DNA from: Elusimicrobiota bacterium
GTDB taxonomy: Bacteria; Elusimicrobiota; Endomicrobiia; CG1-02-37-114; JAHJSO01
Length of the DNA: 7,511 nt
NCBI GenBank assembly: GCA_018830385.1
Contig: JAHJSO010000128.1
Coordinates: 1-7,511 of the forward strand
Direction of reading: 5' to 3'
The notes beneath the pieces are model-generated. The model was not told where the DNA came from, made no database searches, and saw only the letters and a program-made list of their open reading frames with translations. Both the position numbers and the translations under genes were made by a program. Positions 1 to 6,726 of the stretch are shown one piece after another. Numbering within the stretch: the first letter of the stretch is position 1; the number at the start of each line of letters is the position of its first letter.

Positions 1-337
1 CATCCCTGAGGAAATCCGCAGCGAGGTTCTGAAGAAGGGCAGGGAATACGGGATTTACATCAACTGGAATGAGAATATTGAACCGACGAACCCGCCGGGC
101 TGTTGCGTGAGATGGAATGAGCCGTTCGTCCTGGTGACCGGGCATGTCCAGCCATGCTGTATAATCAATCAGGCGAACCAGAGAGAACACCAGAAGAAAT
201 ACAGTTTCGGGAATCTTCTGGAGCAGGACTTCCACGATATATGGAAATCAAAGGAGTTTAAGGATTTTCTGAAAGTCCTGCGGAAGGACAAATTTCCGGC
301 GATATGCAAGTACTGCCGGCTGTATTTACCGAAGTGA
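1..337 (+). CDS. Radical SAM/SPASM protein, C-terminal part (5' end outside window)
   Basis: The reading frame is open from base 2 to a TGA at 335-337, giving 111 visible residues. It has no start in the window that must be used, so the gene is taken as cut by the left edge. Numbering from the edge, the visible part is a SPASM-type auxiliary iron-sulfur domain: a Cys pair at residues 34-35, the strand motif GHVQPCC with Cys 52-53, a GN at 70-71, an IW at 80-81 followed by KSKEF, and a closing CKYC (Cys 102 and 105). This Cys ... G-x-V-x-P-C ... GN ... IW ... CxxC order is typical of the short, four-cysteine SPASM domain behind a radical SAM barrel. The barrel itself lies outside, so substrate and reaction are unknown. 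It is followed after 75 bases by another radical SAM gene on the same strand, which suggests a shared operon. The family is fairly sure; specific function is not assignable. Confidence 0.85.
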   Translation, partial: IPEEIRSEVLKKGREYGIYINWNENIEPTNPPGCCVRWNEPFVLVTGHVQPCCIINQANQREHQKKYSFGNLLEQDFHDIWKSKEFKDFLKVLRKDKFPAICKYCRLYLPK

Positions 338-412
338 GAATGGTCGCGTCCTGGCAAACGTCGGGGGTGCAGTAAAAGGGCGTAACAAAAGGAGCGCGGG
401 GGCAGGGAGATT

Positions 413-1642
413 ATGAAAGTTACGCTTATAAATCCTGGAAAGTCGCAGAGATTTGCCGTCCATGAACCGCTGAATCTGGGTTTCATCGCGTCCTATTTGG
501 AAAAAAATAACGTTGAAGTTAAAATCGTTGACGAACTGGCAGGGCAAAACGTAGAGGAAGAACTTGAAAAATTTCATCCCGATGTAGCAGGCATAACCGC
601 CACGACCGCTCTTGCCCCGGATGCATACAGGGTCGCATCCCTTTGTAAAAAAATGGGATTCCTGACGGTTATGGGCGGGGTCCACGCAAGCATTTTCCCA
701 GACGAGGCGATGAAATACGTTGATATAGTCGTCAAGGGCGAGGGCGAAGCGGCGATGCTGGACATCATAAATAAAAAGATAAAGTCGGGATTGGTAACCG
801 CCCCCTATATTAAAAATATTGACGATATCCCCCCGCCGTCCAGGCACCTGCTTCAGATGGATTTTTACCTGAGAAGCAAGGACAGGGTCCCTTACATAAT
901 TTATTTTGCATTTGTTCCGCCGAGGACAAAGGTTGCCTCTCTTTTAACGAGCAGGGGCTGTCCCTACCTGTGTATATTCTGCCATAATACCTGGCGGGGG
1001 ACGCCGTGCAGGTTTCACAGCGCCGGGAGGGTAATTTCCGAGATTGCATACCTGAAGGAAAAGTATGACGTTAAGGCGGTATATTTCGTTGAAGACAACT
1101 TTTTTCTTAACAAGAAAAGAGTCCATGAAATCTGTGAGCAGATGATTCAGAAAAGGTTTAACCTGATATGGGGTGGGAGCACGAGGGTTGATAATATTGA
1201 TATGGAAACCCTGGAGATGGCGAAGGCAGCGGGGTGCCGTCTTATAAATTTCGGATTTGAAAGCGGCTCGCAGAGGATTCTGGATTTATTAAAAAAGGGC
1301 ATAAACGTAGAGGACTCTAAAAGGGCGATTGAAATGTGCAACAGGGCCGGCATAATGGCAAACGGTTCGTTCATAATTGGCAACCCGACCGAGACGATGG
1401 ATGACATAGAGCAGACGAGAAAGTTTATAAGGGAAAATAAAATTACGCTCCCCGGTATATACATAAGCACTCCGTATCCCGGGACCGGGCTGTGGAAAAT
1501 GGCAAGGGAACAAGGCCTCATCCCGGGAAACGTGAACTGGGCCGATTTTGCGCAGGAGAGGGTGACGGCAAACCTTTCAAAAATCCCGAAGGAAAAAATA
1601 GAAAAATTGAGGGCGCAGTTGTACCTTGAATATTTTATTAGG
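413..1642 (+). repeat. Diverged tandem duplication, copy 1 (cobalamin-rSAM unit)
   Basis: This stretch encodes the B12-binding and first radical SAM domains of the fused protein. It aligns end to end with the start of the next gene at about half identity by eye at protein level. Some DNA stretches remain identical, for example the 17 bases at 461-477 (CATGAACCGCTGAATCT) that recur at 2897-2913. The duplication is old, since most third positions differ. Confidence 0.75.
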
Positions 1643-2845
1643 CACCCCAGGATGGCAATAAAGTTATTATTGATGTCGTTACAATACCCGAAGGCGCCTG
1701 CCGAAAAGATATTAAAAACCCTGGCGCCGCTGACTGAAATTTTTAATGCGAGGACAATAAAGAAAATTGCCGGCGGTATCTTAACGGTGTCCAGGGTATA
1801 TGTAAAAGCCCTGCTCTTTAAACTGGGCCTTTTTGTTAAGCCGTATAACATCACTTGGTTCATAACCTGGCGGTGCAACCTTTTGTGTAATTACTGCGAT
1901 ATAGGCAGGCAGAACCAGGACGAGTTAAAAAGGCAGGAACTTACTCTTGAAGAAATCCGGGCGGCCGTCCTGCAACTGAAAAAAATCGGGGCGAAATACA
2001 TTACCTTCGCCGGCGGGGAGCCGCTGTTGAGGGAGGACCTGTTTGACGTTATAAAGTTTTGCAAGGAAAATAATCTTGTTGTCGGGATTGTCACGAACGG
2101 GGTGGCGATAAATGAAACAATCGCAGAAAAACTCGCCTCGTCGGGTGTTGACCACATACACGTGTCGCTGGATTCACCGGACGACACGCAGGACGAAATC
2201 CGCGCGATGAAAGGCGCCTTTAAAAAAGTGGACGCCGGGCTGAGGATGCTCGCAAAATATAAAGGCGCCGCGGGTTTTCACCTCGGTATCGGTTCCGTGA
2301 TAAGCAGGTATAATTACAATAAACTGGAAAAATTATTTGAGTATGCCCTGGACACCGGGCTGGACAGTGTCGCCCCACAGCCGTTTTTTTCTTACCAGAT
2401 GAGGGATAAAAAAATGCTGGAGAAATTCGTTCTTTCCGGCAGTGAAATCACGGAACTGGAGGCGGAACTTAAAAGGATTTCAGAAAAATATCCCCGCCTT
2501 CTGAGAAACTCAAACTTTTTTATCAAAAACATACCTGAGTATTTCAGGAACCCGAAAATGCCGGGGACCATGTGTTTTGCGGGCGGCCTTACGCTTATTA
2601 TTTTTCCGGAGGGAAATGTCGGTGTTTGCTACCCGCTCCACCAGGGTGTTGCCGGGAACGTCAGGGAGACGGAAATCGGCGGTATTATTAAGTCGGAAAA
2701 ATTCAGGCAGTTGGTGAGGAAGGTAAGGAATAAAGAGTGTGCCACCTGCTGGTGCGCCCCCGTTCACGAATACAATCTTTTTTTCAAGCCGCGGGAAATA
2801 ATCAAGTCATTAAGAATGCTCAAGACGGCGCTTACGGGTAAATAA
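413..2845 (+). CDS. Fused cobalamin-binding radical SAM enzyme + radical SAM/SPASM enzyme (810 aa)
   Basis: Two enzymes occur in one chain. Residues 1-125 look like a B12-binding Rossmann domain (LINPG at 5-9, EPLNLGFIASYLE at 18-30, DVAGITATT at 57-65, GGVHAS at 88-93, KGEGE at 108-112); no DxHxxG motif is seen, common in this family. The first radical SAM barrel follows, with RGCPYLCIFC giving Cx3Cx2C (Cys 183, 187, 190), VEDNF at 226-230, GFESG at 281-285 and TPYPGT at 353-358. After a helical linker (about 400-475) a second barrel begins: TWRCNLLCNYC with Cys 488, 492, 495, GGEP at 534-537, TNG at 561-563 and VSLDSP at 584-589. It ends in a short SPASM domain (Cys 721, FPEGNVGVC with Cys 739, CATC with Cys 776 and 779). 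All expected cluster ligands are present, so both halves should be active. An in-frame TAA at 383-385 limits the start to this ATG; GGGAG lies just upstream. Such enzymes do methyl transfer or radical rearrangement; the substrate is unknown. Confidence 0.93.
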   Translation: MKVTLINPGKSQRFAVHEPLNLGFIASYLEKNNVEVKIVDELAGQNVEEELEKFHPDVAGITATTALAPDAYRVASLCKKMGFLTVMGGVHASIFPDEAMKYVDIVVKGEGEAAMLDIINKKIKSGLVTAPYIKNIDDIPPPSRHLLQMDFYLRSKDRVPYIIYFAFVPPRTKVASLLTSRGCPYLCIFCHNTWRGTPCRFHSAGRVISEIAYLKEKYDVKAVYFVEDNFFLNKKRVHEICEQMIQKRFNLIWGGSTRVDNIDMETLEMAKAAGCRLINFGFESGSQRILDLLKKGINVEDSKRAIEMCNRAGIMANGSFIIGNPTETMDDIEQTRKFIRENKITLPGIYISTPYPGTGLWKMAREQGLIPGNVNWADFAQERVTANLSKIPKEKIEKLRAQLYLEYFIRHPRMAIKLLLMSLQYPKAPAEKILKTLAPLTEIFNARTIKKIAGGILTVSRVYVKALLFKLGLFVKPYNITWFITWRCNLLCNYCDIGRQNQDELKRQELTLEEIRAAVLQLKKIGAKYITFAGGEPLLREDLFDVIKFCKENNLVVGIVTNGVAINETIAEKLASSGVDHIHVSLDSPDDTQDEIRAMKGAFKKVDAGLRMLAKYKGAAGFHLGIGSVISRYNYNKLEKLFEYALDTGLDSVAPQPFFSYQMRDKKMLEKFVLSGSEITELEAELKRISEKYPRLLRNSNFFIKNIPEYFRNPKMPGTMCFAGGLTLIIFPEGNVGVCYPLHQGVAGNVRETEIGGIIKSEKFRQLVRKVRNKECATCWCAPVHEYNLFFKPREIIKSLRMLKTALTGK

Positions 2846-2848
2846 TGT

Positions 2849-4093
2849 ATGAAAATCGTTTTGATTAATCCGGGGACACTGCCGATATACTCCCAGCATG
2901 AACCGCTGAATCTTGGATTTATAGCCGCATACCTTGAGAAGAACAGCGTTTCCGTAAAGATTATAGACCAACTGGCGGGAGAAAACATAGAGCAGGAAAT
3001 TATAAAATACAAGCCGGACGTTGCTGGCATAACCGCAACCACGCCCGTCGTTCCGGAGGCGTATAAAATAGCGGATTTTTGCCGCCGGCAGAAAATACTG
3101 ACCGTCATAGGAGGCGTCCATGCCAGCGTCATGCCCGAAGAGGCGATAAAACACGCTGACGTTGTGGTTCAGGGAGAAGGCGAGATTGCGATGCTGGATA
3201 TTGCGGCAGGCAGAATAAAGCAGGGCATCCACAGGGGCGACTACATAAAAAACCTTGACGACGTTCCACTGCCTGCCCGGCACCTGATGAAAATGGATTT
3301 TTATATTGAAACCAGGAAAAGGATACCCTACAACGTACACCTTTCGTCCCTCCCCCGCAACTCCAGGGTGGGGCACTTGCTCACCAGCAGGGGGTGTTCG
3401 CACGGCGGATGCATATTCTGCCACAATACATGGAAGAACGCTCCGTGCAGGTGGGACTCCGCCGAAAAGATAATTTCAGAAATAACGTACATGAAAAAAA
3501 ATTACGGCATAGACGCAATATATTACATGGACGACAACTTCCTCGCCGACAGGGACAGGACGGTTAAGTTGTGCGAATTTATCCGCAGGAACAAACTGGA
3601 GAATATCGTGTGGGGGACTGCAACGCGGGTTGAGACGGTTGATAAGGAAATTTTGTCGGTTATAAAATCGGCGGGGTGTCGCCTGCTGAATTTCGGGTTT
3701 GAAAGCGGTTCCCAGCGCATACTGGACATTCTGAACAAGGGCGCGAAAGTTGAACAGGCGCAGGATGCGGTCCGTATGTGCAGGGAAGCGGGGATAATCC
3801 CCCACGGGACTTTCATCATAGGTAGCCCGACCGAGACGCTGGAAGACATTGAACTGACAAAAAGGTTCATTGCGAAAAACGACATAGCGTCCCCGCTTAT
3901 CGGTTTTCTCACACCATATCCCGGAACGCAATACTGGAATATGCTGGAATCAAAAGGACTTCTGCCGGAAAAACATGAAGATATTGACTGGGAATCGCTT
4001 ACACAGGAGAGGGTTGTAATAAACACCTCTATGATTCCGACGGAAAAACTCAGGAAGATGCGCACGCTGATGTATCTGGAGTATTTTATGAGG
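2849..4093 (+). repeat. Diverged tandem duplication, copy 2 (cobalamin-rSAM unit)
   Basis: This is the second copy of the cobalamin-radical SAM unit. It differs from copy 1 by one extra codon inside the cluster motif, by small indels near residues 250 and 375, and by having no second radical SAM domain behind it. Confidence 0.75.
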
Positions 4094-4312
4094 CACAGGG
4101 GGGAGGCGGCGAAATTAATGTTCAACATGATTTCTAACCCGGTTGCCTCGGCGATAAAAATAAAAAACACAATCGCCCCGGTGGTGACACCTGCGATGGA
4201 TTCTGCGATTGTCAGGGGGCTTGCCCGGCTGTTTGCCCGGATGCTTGCCCCGGCGGTAAATTTATTAAAGAAGGTGTTCGGGAATGACAAAGAAAAAAGA
4301 GCATCCCGTTAA
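2849..4312 (+). CDS. B12-binding domain-containing radical SAM protein (487 aa), tandem paralogue
   Basis: This is a cobalamin-dependent (class B type) radical SAM enzyme, probably cytosolic or loosely membrane-associated. Residues 1-125 form the B12-binding domain (LINPG at 5-9, HEPLNLGFIAAYLE at 17-30, DVAGITATT at 57-65, GGVHAS at 88-93, QGEGE at 108-112). The barrel follows with MDDNF at 227-231, GFESGSQRIL near 283-292, FIIGSPTET and TPYPGT. About half of residues match the first half of the preceding fused protein, in the same order, so the two arose by tandem duplication. The cluster motif is RGCSHGGCIFC, giving Cys 183, 188, 191: a Cx4Cx2C spacing, one residue longer than in the paralogue. 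The C-terminal tail (410-487) is basic and helical and lacks the second enzyme. The start follows the previous stop by three bases, in the same frame, so translation is likely coupled. The end overlaps the next gene by 29 bases. The reaction is unknown. Confidence 0.92.
   Translation: MKIVLINPGTLPIYSQHEPLNLGFIAAYLEKNSVSVKIIDQLAGENIEQEIIKYKPDVAGITATTPVVPEAYKIADFCRRQKILTVIGGVHASVMPEEAIKHADVVVQGEGEIAMLDIAAGRIKQGIHRGDYIKNLDDVPLPARHLMKMDFYIETRKRIPYNVHLSSLPRNSRVGHLLTSRGCSHGGCIFCHNTWKNAPCRWDSAEKIISEITYMKKNYGIDAIYYMDDNFLADRDRTVKLCEFIRRNKLENIVWGTATRVETVDKEILSVIKSAGCRLLNFGFESGSQRILDILNKGAKVEQAQDAVRMCREAGIIPHGTFIIGSPTETLEDIELTKRFIAKNDIASPLIGFLTPYPGTQYWNMLESKGLLPEKHEDIDWESLTQERVVINTSMIPTEKLRKMRTLMYLEYFMRHRGEAAKLMFNMISNPVASAIKIKNTIAPVVTPAMDSAIVRGLARLFARMLAPAVNLLKKVFGNDKEKRASR
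4270..4276 (+). promoter_or_regulatory. Ribosome binding site of the glycosyltransferase gene
   Basis: GAAGGTG lies seven bases before the ATG at 4284, inside the end of the preceding radical SAM gene. With the in-frame stop at 4266-4268 it decides the start. The 29-base overlap implies translational coupling. Confidence 0.55.
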
Positions 4313-6695
4313 TTTTGTTTGCAGGTTGCCCGTATTTTTATGCATGGCGGTTTTGTTTGTGTGGGGTTATTCTGTAATTGTTAACTACTACAGGGTGTAT
4401 CCCGCGAATTTTTCCTCGCAGTATTTATCGTGGATTTTTTCACTACCGCACGGCAGCCAGGCGTTTAACGTCGGAAGGTTTGTGTCCGCGTGGCTGAAGT
4501 ACCTTCTGGACTTTGTCCTGCTGTCAATATTCCTGCTTTCTGCGCGGGGGGCGGGTGTTTTTATTTTCAGGAATATACTGGGAATGAATTTTTCCGATAA
4601 CATTGAAGAGACGGTTTTTTCAACAGGGCTTGGGCTGGGTGTTGTTATAATGTTTAATATATTGCTGGGGTTCACGGGTATGTTTTACGGGCCCGCGGTC
4701 GCTGTGGTTTACCTTGCGGGGCTTTCCGGGAACCTGTTCGCCCGGAAGGCGGTTCCACCATCGCAGCAGGCGCCAGGGCGGGTGGATGTGCGGGCGGGGC
4801 GGATGGTGTCTCAACCTGCGGCGCAGGCGGGTCAGGTGGCGGCACTGTCCTCATTTGATTTTGTCCTTATCGCCCTGATTGTAATTGCACTGTCGGTGAC
4901 GCTTGCCGGCTCACTAACGCCTGAGACCTTTTACGACTCGCTTAAATACCACGTCGCCCTGCCCTACCGGTGGGTAAGGAGCCACACGATACAGCCCTTA
5001 GAACATTTTACCATGTCATATTATCCCTTTAACCTCCACACGCTCTACGCCAATGCGCTTTTCGTCGGCGACGATATACTTGCGAAACTCATCCACTTCG
5101 CGTTCGGCGTCCTGAGCGTCCTCACATTGTACGCAATGGGGAAAAAATACTTTTCTGCACGGACAGGGCTCCTGGCGGGTGTGATATTTTACACCGCCCC
5201 GATTGTTTTGCTGGTGTCCTGGAAGACGGCTATAGAATTAGGGCTGACGTTCTTTGAACTCCTGGCGGTTTTCAGCGTTTTGATATATTCTGAAAACAAT
5301 ACGCACCGCAGACAGTGGCTGGTTTTGTCCGGTGTGTTTTGCGGGCTGGCGGTTGGTTCAAAATCAACCAGTATGTACTGTATGCTGGCGATTGCAGTTA
5401 TTTTGTTTTTGAGGGACGCATTTCTGACCGGCACGGAGGGGAATGCCGCCGGTGTTAAGGGCAAAAACATGCACGCTGGAGTTGAACCGGGGGCGGTTGG
5501 GATGGACGCCTTGTGCCGTCCTGCATTGTCGTCAGTTATTTTCCTGGCGGTTGCCCTGCTGGTCGCAAGCCCGTGGTACGTAAGGACGGGAGTCCTGACC
5601 GGAAACCCGACGTATCCCACTTTTATCTCGTTGCCGGTAAAGGGCGATTTCATGCACCACATCAATAAAGGCGTTATCGTGGACGTTAATGACCCGGGCG
5701 TGCCGGACAGGGGTATAAAAAATTTCCTCACGCTGCCGTGGAGTATGACGATGGGTAAAAAAACGCAGGAGCCGTATTCTGGAGCTCTGTTTCTGCTGTT
5801 CATCCCTTTTGTTTTTCTCGTCGGGAAAACGCCCAGGCCCGCAAAACTGCTGGTCGTTTACTTTTTCCTTTATTACGTTGTATGGTTTACGTTCAGGACG
5901 TATTTAAGATATTTTGTCCCGGCATTCGCCGTCGGAGGGCTTGTCTTTTCAATCTATGTTACGAGAAGCGGTTTTGCCGGGTGGTTTAAAAAGATTGTTT
6001 TGACGACGGTAGTTATAATGGCGTTTACCAACCTGCTATTCGTTGCCGTAATACAGAAACCCTCAATGGAGCCGTTGGGGGTGATGTCCGGAGCCCAGGC
6101 CAGGGACGCCTATCTTTCCACGCAGCGGCAGGGATACCCGTGCCCCTATTACCCCGTAGTTCCCTGGGCGAATAAAAACCTGCCGGCAAACGCGAAGGTA
6201 ATGTTCCTCGGGGAATGCAGGACTTATTATCTAAAAAGGGACGTCGTTGCCGGGACTATTGCAGATATAAATCCGGTGATACAAGCATGCAGTCAGGCGA
6301 AGGATTCAGATGACATCAGAAAGATTTTGGCGCGGGAGAAAATCACCCACATTTTATTTAATCTTCCGGAGGCAAGACGGCTTGCCGGCTATGATATGCT
6401 TCACTGGGAAGGGCCCGACCTTGTCATTTTTAATGAGTTCTGGAAAAAATACGTCAAAGAAGTCCACAGGGGAATTGCAGATGTAACTTTGCAGGACGGT
6501 AGGTTTGGTTCCATGGTGCCGGAGTTCTGGACGAATTACATAAGAGACCCCAGAAATTACGTTTATATATATAAGATAATGGACGAGCAGGAGGCAAAGA
6601 GCGCCCGCGCCGTGCCAGCCCCGGTGAATTACCTGCACTGGCAGGGAATCTACACGGGCGAACGTTTCAAAAAGATTGAGCCGTTCCTGCAATGA
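4284..6695 (+). CDS. GT-C fold membrane glycosyltransferase (GT39/PMT_2-like), 803 aa
   Basis: This large polytopic membrane protein has hydrophobic segments near residues 13-35, 67-86, 112-150, 190-210, 268-286, 295-312, 316-335, 346-380, 415-432, 500-536, 541-557 and 570-590. A soluble domain (591-803) follows. After the segment at 190-210 comes a loop with ETFYDSLKYHVALPYRW (214-230), carrying acidic residues where PMT/ArnT-type GT-C enzymes have catalytic or metal-binding acids. MSYYPFNLHTLYANAL (244-259) and GDDILAKLIHFAFGVL then match the usual pattern of this group. The soluble part has LPANAKVMFLGECRTYYL (633-650) and EKITHILFN (685-693), also usual for these proteins. The expected role is sugar transfer from a polyprenyl-phosphate donor on the outer face of the inner membrane; donor and acceptor are unknown. 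An in-frame TAA at 4266-4268 leaves this ATG as the only reasonable start, with GAAGGTG seven bases ahead. Two hydrophilic loops (153-189, 381-415) look like insertions. Confidence 0.82.
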   Translation: MTKKKEHPVNFVCRLPVFLCMAVLFVWGYSVIVNYYRVYPANFSSQYLSWIFSLPHGSQAFNVGRFVSAWLKYLLDFVLLSIFLLSARGAGVFIFRNILGMNFSDNIEETVFSTGLGLGVVIMFNILLGFTGMFYGPAVAVVYLAGLSGNLFARKAVPPSQQAPGRVDVRAGRMVSQPAAQAGQVAALSSFDFVLIALIVIALSVTLAGSLTPETFYDSLKYHVALPYRWVRSHTIQPLEHFTMSYYPFNLHTLYANALFVGDDILAKLIHFAFGVLSVLTLYAMGKKYFSARTGLLAGVIFYTAPIVLLVSWKTAIELGLTFFELLAVFSVLIYSENNTHRRQWLVLSGVFCGLAVGSKSTSMYCMLAIAVILFLRDAFLTGTEGNAAGVKGKNMHAGVEPGAVGMDALCRPALSSVIFLAVALLVASPWYVRTGVLTGNPTYPTFISLPVKGDFMHHINKGVIVDVNDPGVPDRGIKNFLTLPWSMTMGKKTQEPYSGALFLLFIPFVFLVGKTPRPAKLLVVYFFLYYVVWFTFRTYLRYFVPAFAVGGLVFSIYVTRSGFAGWFKKIVLTTVVIMAFTNLLFVAVIQKPSMEPLGVMSGAQARDAYLSTQRQGYPCPYYPVVPWANKNLPANAKVMFLGECRTYYLKRDVVAGTIADINPVIQACSQAKDSDDIRKILAREKITHILFNLPEARRLAGYDMLHWEGPDLVIFNEFWKKYVKEVHRGIADVTLQDGRFGSMVPEFWTNYIRDPRNYVYIYKIMDEQEAKSARAVPAPVNYLHWQGIYTGERFKKIEPFLQ
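4741..4850 (+). other. GC-rich insert inside the glycosyltransferase gene
   Basis: A hand count gives 81 G or C in these 110 bases (about 74%), well above the surrounding gene. It encodes a hydrophilic Pro/Gln/Ala/Gly/Arg-rich loop (residues 153-189) between two membrane segments. It contains a small perfect hairpin, CCTGC at 4815-4819 and GCAGG at 4823-4827 with a three-base loop. The reading frame is kept. It may be a variable linker or a short inserted element. Confidence 0.5.
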
Positions 6696-6707
6696 AAGTG
6701 GACCGGC

Positions 6708-6714
6708 GGAGGAG
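6708..6714 (+). promoter_or_regulatory. Ribosome binding site of the flippase-like gene
   Basis: GGAGGAG is the strongest Shine-Dalgarno match in the window and lies in the 31-base gap, 12 bases before the ATG at 6727. The spacing is longer than usual, but no in-frame start is closer because TAA at 6721-6723 closes the frame upstream. Confidence 0.55.
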
Positions 6715-6726
6715 TCCGGATAAGAT

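Noticed and set aside
107..337. Complete 76-residue gene starting at ATG 107
   Set aside because: The frame is open up to the left edge, and the SPASM motif begins before this ATG (Cys pair at 101-106), so the ATG is an internal Met of a longer gene.
338..412. Possible terminator or promoter in the 75-base gap
   Set aside because: No stable hairpin followed by a T-run and no paired -35/-10 boxes were seen. Only a purine-rich stretch before the next ATG is present.
1147..1878. Long open frame on the - strand (243 codons)
   Set aside because: It lies wholly inside the fused radical SAM gene, whose motifs are clear on the + strand. The - strand translation has no recognisable domain and no ribosome binding site.
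1780..1900. The fusion as a sequencing artefact of two separate genes
   Set aside because: The frame runs through the linker without a compensating frame change. Cluster ligands and motifs of both halves are intact, and no ribosome binding site plus start is evident at the join.
2845..2868. ATG overlapping the TAA stop of the fused gene
   Set aside because: It reads only a few codons (ATG TAT GAA AAT CGT TTT GAT) and then meets TAA. The real start is ATG 2849.
3523..4290. Long open frame on the - strand (255 codons)
   Set aside because: It is a shadow of the radical SAM paralogue. The Ser/Ile-rich translation reflects reverse complement of the coding frame.
4620..4854. Two overlapping - strand frames rich in Pro/Arg
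   Set aside because: They result from the GC-rich insert, where stop codons are rare on either strand. No start signal or domain supports them.
6553..6585. AT-rich TATATATATAAGATAAT stretch resembling a -10 region
   Set aside because: It encodes the YVYIYKIMD part of the glycosyltransferase and no convincing -35 box is at the right distance. A promoter for the next gene cannot be excluded but is not supported.
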